Assembly: GCA_041748075.1 (NCBI GenBank)
Contig: JBGTDX010000010.1
Location: forward strand, 1-8,408
Length of the DNA: 8,408 bases
Direction: 5' to 3'
Source of the DNA: JBGSYJ01 sp041748075
GTDB taxonomy: Bacteria > Acidobacteriota > Thermoanaerobaculia > Gp7-AA8
How positions within the stretch are numbered: the first letter of the stretch is position 1; every line of letters begins with the position of its first letter. Below the pieces are notes generated by a model that saw only the letters and a list, made by a program, of their open reading frames with translations, did not search any database and was not told the DNA's origin. Both the position numbers and the translations under genes were made by a program. Shown here one piece after another: positions 6,332 to 8,408 of the stretch.

Positions 6332-7126
6332 ATGACGTCGAATCCGTCAGTGAAACGATTCCTTCAGCCCCTGGCGGGGTGCGCCTCGTTGATTCTGGCT
6401 GCAATCCTCGCGAGCACTCCCCTGTGGGCTCAGGAGGACTCCGAACCGGAGCCTCCCCTGGTCACGACCCTGGCCGTGGTTCCGGTCGTGGCTGAAGTCG
6501 TCGGGGTCGGAGATGTGCTCTGGCGCAGCGAAATTTTTCTTCGCAACAGCGGGGCTGACGATCTCGAGGTCGTCTTGAGCATGCCGGGAACGCCGGGAGA
6601 GCCGTTCTTCTTCACGACGGTCTCCTCTGGAGACTTCCTCGCGCTCAACGCTCTTCTCTCTGAAGTGTTCGGCGTGGGCCAGGCCATAGCGCCGCTGCTG
6701 GTTCAGACGATCGGACCTCGTGCGATTACTGTGATCTCGGCGATCCGCGGCTTCAAGAGCGATGGATTGACACGGCCGCAGGTCATTCCGGTTTTCTACA
6801 GTTCGCGTACCGGCACTTCGGCAATGCTTCCCGGCCTGTCGATCACCGAGCAGCGACGGACGAACCTGGGACTGGTGAACTACGGACCGAACCCCGCTAC
6901 ATTCACAGTCGGGATTCAGGTAGTACCGGGACGCAATGTCGACTCCACTCTGGTCTACGTTCCTCCGTACTCCGTGACACAGCGGGCGCTTCAGGAGTTC
7001 TTCCCGATCCTGACCGAGGGCGAGAACCTGGTCGTCATTGCGGAGACCTTCGCTCCGGATACCTTCGCCTATGCCTCGGTGATCGACAACGAAACTAACG
7101 AGCCGCGGCTCGTGCTCTCCCGCTGA
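6332..7126 (+). CDS. Secreted beta-rich protein of unknown function
   Basis: This 264-residue protein has a signal peptide: basic residues at 8-9, a hydrophobic core (about 18-29), and a likely signal peptidase I site after LWA (31-33), followed by an acidic, proline-rich linker. The mature part looks like two related beta-sandwich halves. The first, about 44-150, has VVPVVAEVVGVGDVLWRSEI and LRNSG. The second, about 152-264, has VIPVFYS and RRTNLGLVNYGPNPATFTVGI. Patterns of (V/I)P...(F/W)R(T/S)...L.N.G are familiar to me from exported proteins of Acidobacteriota-like genomes, where they have no assigned role. The ATG is 16 bp after the prenyl synthase stop, so cotranscription is likely but functional linkage is uncertain. 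A TTG at 6308 would add eight residues and overlap the upstream gene; ATG is preferred because the signal peptide then has normal length. No catalytic motif is visible. Confidence 0.75.
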   Translation: MTSNPSVKRFLQPLAGCASLILAAILASTPLWAQEDSEPEPPLVTTLAVVPVVAEVVGVGDVLWRSEIFLRNSGADDLEVVLSMPGTPGEPFFFTTVSSGDFLALNALLSEVFGVGQAIAPLLVQTIGPRAITVISAIRGFKSDGLTRPQVIPVFYSSRTGTSAMLPGLSITEQRRTNLGLVNYGPNPATFTVGIQVVPGRNVDSTLVYVPPYSVTQRALQEFFPILTEGENLVVIAETFAPDTFAYASVIDNETNEPRLVLSR

Positions 7127-7175
7127 GGCGCCTCATCACTGGACAGTTCGCCGGAGCCGGGGCTATCCTTCCGCC

Positions 7176-7343
7176 GTGGACGGCGAGCCGGAGTACCTGA
7201 TCTGCGTGGACTGCGAGAGTCCGACGTACACGTTCGAGTGGGCGAATGAAAAGATCATCACGATCCTCTGCGACGTCTGCGGCAACGACGATCCTTCCGA
7301 GTTCGTCACCGAGTCTGAATACGAGGACATGACAGCGCCGTGA
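7176..7343 (+). CDS. Small two-CxxC (zinc-ribbon-like) protein
   Basis: This 55-codon frame runs from GTG at 7176 to TGA at 7341-7343. Two CxxC knuckles, C10-VD-C13 and C32-DV-C35-G, are 18 residues apart, a spacing suited to a single structural zinc ribbon. Aromatic and beta-branched residues lie between them (TYTFEW, KIITIL), as in a ribbon's strands, and the last 20 residues are strongly acidic (DDPSEF, TESEYED). Reading only in this frame gives paired knuckles and a balanced composition; the opposite-strand frame at 7163-7396 is Ser-rich and featureless. The ribosome site is poor, and the GTG is chosen because it is the first start codon before the conserved-looking part. It lies 49 bp after the secreted-protein gene and 77 bp before udk. 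Function is unknown; small ribbons of this type usually bind nucleic acid or a protein partner. Confidence 0.7.
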   Translation: MDGEPEYLICVDCESPTYTFEWANEKIITILCDVCGNDDPSEFVTESEYEDMTAP

Positions 7344-7346
7344 GGA

Positions 7347-7408
7347 GAAGGGTGAAGAGTGAAGAGTGAAATGGGACGCCGTCCTTCATCTTTCATCTTT
7401 CATCTTTC
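7347..7408. repeat. Imperfect inverted repeat built from tandem heptamers, upstream of udk
   Basis: Left arm: GAAGGGT (7347-7353), GAAGAGT (7354-7360), GAAGAGT (7361-7367), then GAA. Right arm: CTTCATC (7384-7390) and TTTCATC at 7391-7397, 7398-7404 and 7405-7411. The apex is the palindrome GGAC-GCC-GTCC (7374-7384). Aligned as RNA, TGAA 7367-7370 pairs with TTCA 7385-7388, and outward pairing continues to 7347/7408 through Watson-Crick and G-U pairs, with one A-C mismatch per repeat in the two GAAGAGT units. The right arm ends 9 bp before the udk start codon, so a folded transcript could affect udk translation. Confidence 0.72.
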
Positions 7409-7420
7409 ATCTTTTAGAGA

Positions 7421-8038
7421 ATGACTCCCGTCATTCTCGGGATCGCCGGCGGTACCGGATCCGGAAAGACGACTGTCGCCCGATCGATCCATGAAAGGGT
7501 CGGTCGCGGAAGGATCGAATGGATCTCCCACGACTCTTACTATCGCGAGTTTCCTGATCTCGATCTTCCAGCCAGACGACTGATCAACTTCGATCATCCG
7601 AACTCACTCGAGACGGAATTGCTGGTGGAGCACCTCGATCGTCTGGCCCGGGGGGAGGCGGTCGACGTACCGGTTTATGATTTCACGACTCACAGCCGCA
7701 GCAGTGAGCGCCATCGCGTGGAGCCTCGAAAAGTCGTGATCGTGGAAGGGATTCTCGTTCTGGCTGAACCTGATCTGAGGAAAAGAATCGACATCAAGCT
7801 CTTCGTCGATACCCCTCCGGACATCCGGCTCCTGAGACGTCTGATGCGGGATACCCAGATGCGGGGACGCAGCCTCGAATCGGTCGTGAATCAGTATCTG
7901 AGCACCGTCCGGCCGATGCACGAGGAGTTTGTGGAGCCGTCCAAGCGGTACGCGGACCTGATCATTCCCGAGGGGGGCGAGAACCTGGTGGCGCTCGAGG
8001 CGATCATCTCGAGGATCGAATATCTGGTCGAGCGATGA
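7421..8038 (+). CDS. udk: Uridine kinase
   Basis: This 205-residue cytoplasmic P-loop kinase phosphorylates uridine and cytidine to UMP and CMP in pyrimidine salvage. The nucleotide-binding loop is GIAGGTGSGKTT (7-18). Other family signatures are SHDSYYR (36-42), INFDHPNS (55-62), VPVYDFTTHSR (83-93), VIVEGILVL (106-114), the LID-like RDTQMRGRS (143-151), and PMHEEFVEPSKRYADLIIPEGG (165-186). Length equals the bacterial norm of about 205-215, and both ends are intact. The ATG at 7421 fits the family N-terminus exactly. It is preceded only by TTTTAGAGA, so the Shine-Dalgarno match is weak and unusually close, and a heptamer repeat array occupies the position where an upstream ribosome site would lie. 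It could be cotranscribed with the small two-CxxC gene. Identification is very secure. Confidence 0.96.
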   Translation: MTPVILGIAGGTGSGKTTVARSIHERVGRGRIEWISHDSYYREFPDLDLPARRLINFDHPNSLETELLVEHLDRLARGEAVDVPVYDFTTHSRSSERHRVEPRKVVIVEGILVLAEPDLRKRIDIKLFVDTPPDIRLLRRLMRDTQMRGRSLESVVNQYLSTVRPMHEEFVEPSKRYADLIIPEGGENLVALEAIISRIEYLVER

Positions 8039-8070
8039 TCTCCGGCCAGACGGAAATTATTACGAATAGG

Positions 8071-8099
8071 TTTAGAGAGTAACTGCTTCCTAATCAAAT
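8071..8099 (+). promoter_or_regulatory. Candidate sigma-70-like promoter for rpsU
   Basis: TTTAGA and TCAAAT are separated by 17 bp in the only strongly AT-rich stretch of the window. Each box matches consensus at four of six positions. A transcript from here would carry a leader of roughly 185 nt before rpsU. Matches of this quality arise by chance in AT-rich DNA, so this is tentative. Confidence 0.28.
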
Positions 8100-8133
8100 A
8101 TTTACATCTTTTAACAACGTGCCGGAATTCCCC

Positions 8134-8148
8134 ACCGGGGAGCCCGGT
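8134..8148 (+). other. GC-rich hairpin downstream of udk
   Basis: ACCGGG (8134-8139) pairs perfectly with CCCGGT (8143-8148) across a GAG loop. Only two further T residues follow before GAAATC, so it is a poor intrinsic terminator. It could be a weak udk terminator or part of the rpsU leader structure. CCCC (8130-8133) could instead pair with GGGG (8137-8140), giving a competing fold. Confidence 0.4.
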
Positions 8149-8226
8149 TTGAAATCACGGCTGACCACTTCCTTGTGCATCTGACTCGCGAACTCTGGTT
8201 GACCACCGATCTTCACGGAATCTACA

Positions 8227-8289
8227 ATGAGGAACCTCTTGCACGTCCGGGAGGTCTCCAGAAAGCCAAGAAAGAGGGGGGGGATTTGA
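8227..8289 (+). CDS. Possible 20-codon leader ORF, in frame with and abutting rpsU
   Basis: ATG at 8227 opens a 20-codon frame ending in TGA at 8287-8289, immediately followed by the rpsU ATG at 8290. CGGA lies about 7 nt upstream as a possible ribosome site. The peptide would begin MRNLLHVREV and has seven Arg/Lys in 20 residues. Its 3' end also carries the rpsU Shine-Dalgarno purines, which by themselves encode Arg, Lys and Gly, so the basic character may be a by-product. It is listed because the stop/start junction suits translational coupling; it may well be chance. Confidence 0.25.
   Translation: MRNLLHVREVSRKPRKRGGI
8274..8283 (+). promoter_or_regulatory. Shine-Dalgarno of rpsU with a run of eight G
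   Basis: GA followed by eight consecutive G (8276-8283) ends 6 nt before the rpsU ATG. It is the strongest purine tract before any gene in this window. Position fits a ribosome binding site, but a pure G8 is unusual, could slip during replication, and can only partly pair with the anti-Shine-Dalgarno. Confidence 0.7.
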
Positions 8290-8408
8290 ATGCCTCTCGT
8301 TCACGTCAAAGAAGACGAAACGTTCGAGAACGCCCTGCGTCGTTTCAAAAGGAAGTGCGAAAAGTCGGGAATTCTCTCTGAGCTGAAGAAGCGTCAGCAC
8401 TATGAAAA
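8290..8408 (+). CDS. rpsU: Small ribosomal subunit protein S21, partial (cut by window end)
   Basis: The first 39 residues are visible, MPLVHVKEDETFENALRRFK and on through RKCEKSGILSELKKRQHYE, after which the window ends within a codon. This is the canonical S21 N-terminus: a short strand, an acidic turn, then the first helix with FK(R)-x-C-EKSGI(L/I)SELKKR, where basic side chains contact 16S rRNA near the platform and the anti-Shine-Dalgarno. S21 proteins are about 60-70 residues, so roughly 25-30 are missing. The start is fixed by an in-frame TGA directly before the ATG and by the purine tract at 8274-8283. It lies 251 bp downstream of udk in the same direction and probably has its own promoter. 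In many bacteria rpsU precedes dnaG/rpoD or a GatB/YqeY gene; the downstream neighbour is not visible here. Confidence 0.95.
   Translation, partial: MPLVHVKEDETFENALRRFKRKCEKSGILSELKKRQHYE

Larger units (their letters stand above)
8039..8289 (+). promoter_or_regulatory. Intergenic leader between udk and rpsU
   Basis: This 251-bp gap has an AT-rich left part (about 8052-8118) that contrasts with the GC-rich genes and is the likely promoter zone. TTTAGA (8071-8076) and TCAAAT (8094-8099), spaced 17 bp, are a 4/6 plus 4/6 sigma-70 match. Next comes a perfect 6-bp hairpin, ACCGGG-GAG-CCCGGT (8134-8148). A near-repeat GGYTGACCAC occurs at 8159-8168 and 8197-8206. The right end is purine-rich and includes a short open frame (8227-8289). 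This may be a structured 5' untranslated leader, but I recognise no known riboswitch or ribosomal-protein leader. Confidence 0.4.

Noticed and set aside
6371..6382. LAGC lipobox-like sequence (residues 14-17) in the secreted protein
   Set aside because: The hydrophobic stretch follows the Cys instead of preceding it, so signal peptidase I cleavage after LWA (31-33) fits better than a lipoprotein.
7163..7396. A 77-codon - strand frame opposite the small two-CxxC gene
   Set aside because: It begins inside the heptamer repeat, is Ser-rich and featureless, whereas the + strand shows paired CxxC motifs.
8134..8150. Hairpin as an intrinsic terminator of udk
   Set aside because: The stem is good, but only about three T follow it and the site is nearly 100 bp past the stop codon.

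Overview
The window is a GC-rich bacterial chromosome segment with short intergenic gaps, overlapping start/stop codons, at least one probable TTG start, and a mixture of housekeeping and less familiar genes. The combination of MurJ, an Opp/Dpp-type ATPase pair, a geranylgeranyl-reductase-like flavoprotein beside a squalene/phytoene synthase, a secreted beta-rich protein and 7-bp intergenic tandem repeats suggests Acidobacteriota or a related deep-branching Gram-negative phylum. That placement is inference from style and remembered resemblance, not from a marker-gene search.

Layout. Positions 1-114 (+) hold the last 37 codons of a probable PIN-domain (VapC-like) protein. Convergent to it, 163-2330 (-) encodes two peptide-type ABC transporter ATPases, OppD-like then OppF-like, coupled by a 1-base TGATG overlap. 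Upstream on the same strand is murJ (2423-4123, -), the lipid II flippase. Between murJ and oppD lies a 56-bp element with perfect 8-bp inverted ends enclosing four tandem heptamers. From 4277 transcription runs rightward: a FAD-dependent GGR-like oxidoreductase (4277-5428) overlaps a squalene/phytoene synthase-family gene (5425-6315) by 4 bp, and a secreted protein with a signal peptide follows 16 bp later (6332-7126). A 55-codon gene for a small two-CxxC (zinc-ribbon-like) protein lies at 7176-7343, then a heptamer-built imperfect inverted repeat, then uridine kinase udk (7421-8038). A 251-bp leader, AT-rich at its left and purine-rich at its right, precedes rpsU (ribosomal protein S21), which is cut by the window end.

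How the genes work together. The OppD/OppF pair would power a permease and binding protein that are not in this window. MurJ serves peptidoglycan synthesis. The oxidoreductase and prenyl synthase are translationally coupled and probably act in one isoprenoid (C30/C40) pathway whose product cannot be read from the sequence. udk (pyrimidine salvage) and rpsU (translation) are housekeeping genes.

No mobile-element gene, CRISPR array, tRNA or rRNA was recognised. The points most worth a second look are the oxidoreductase/prenyl-synthase module, the two heptamer-repeat loci just upstream of oppD and udk, the small two-CxxC protein, and the rpsU leader with its G8 tract and an in-frame 20-codon ORF whose stop abuts the S21 start.
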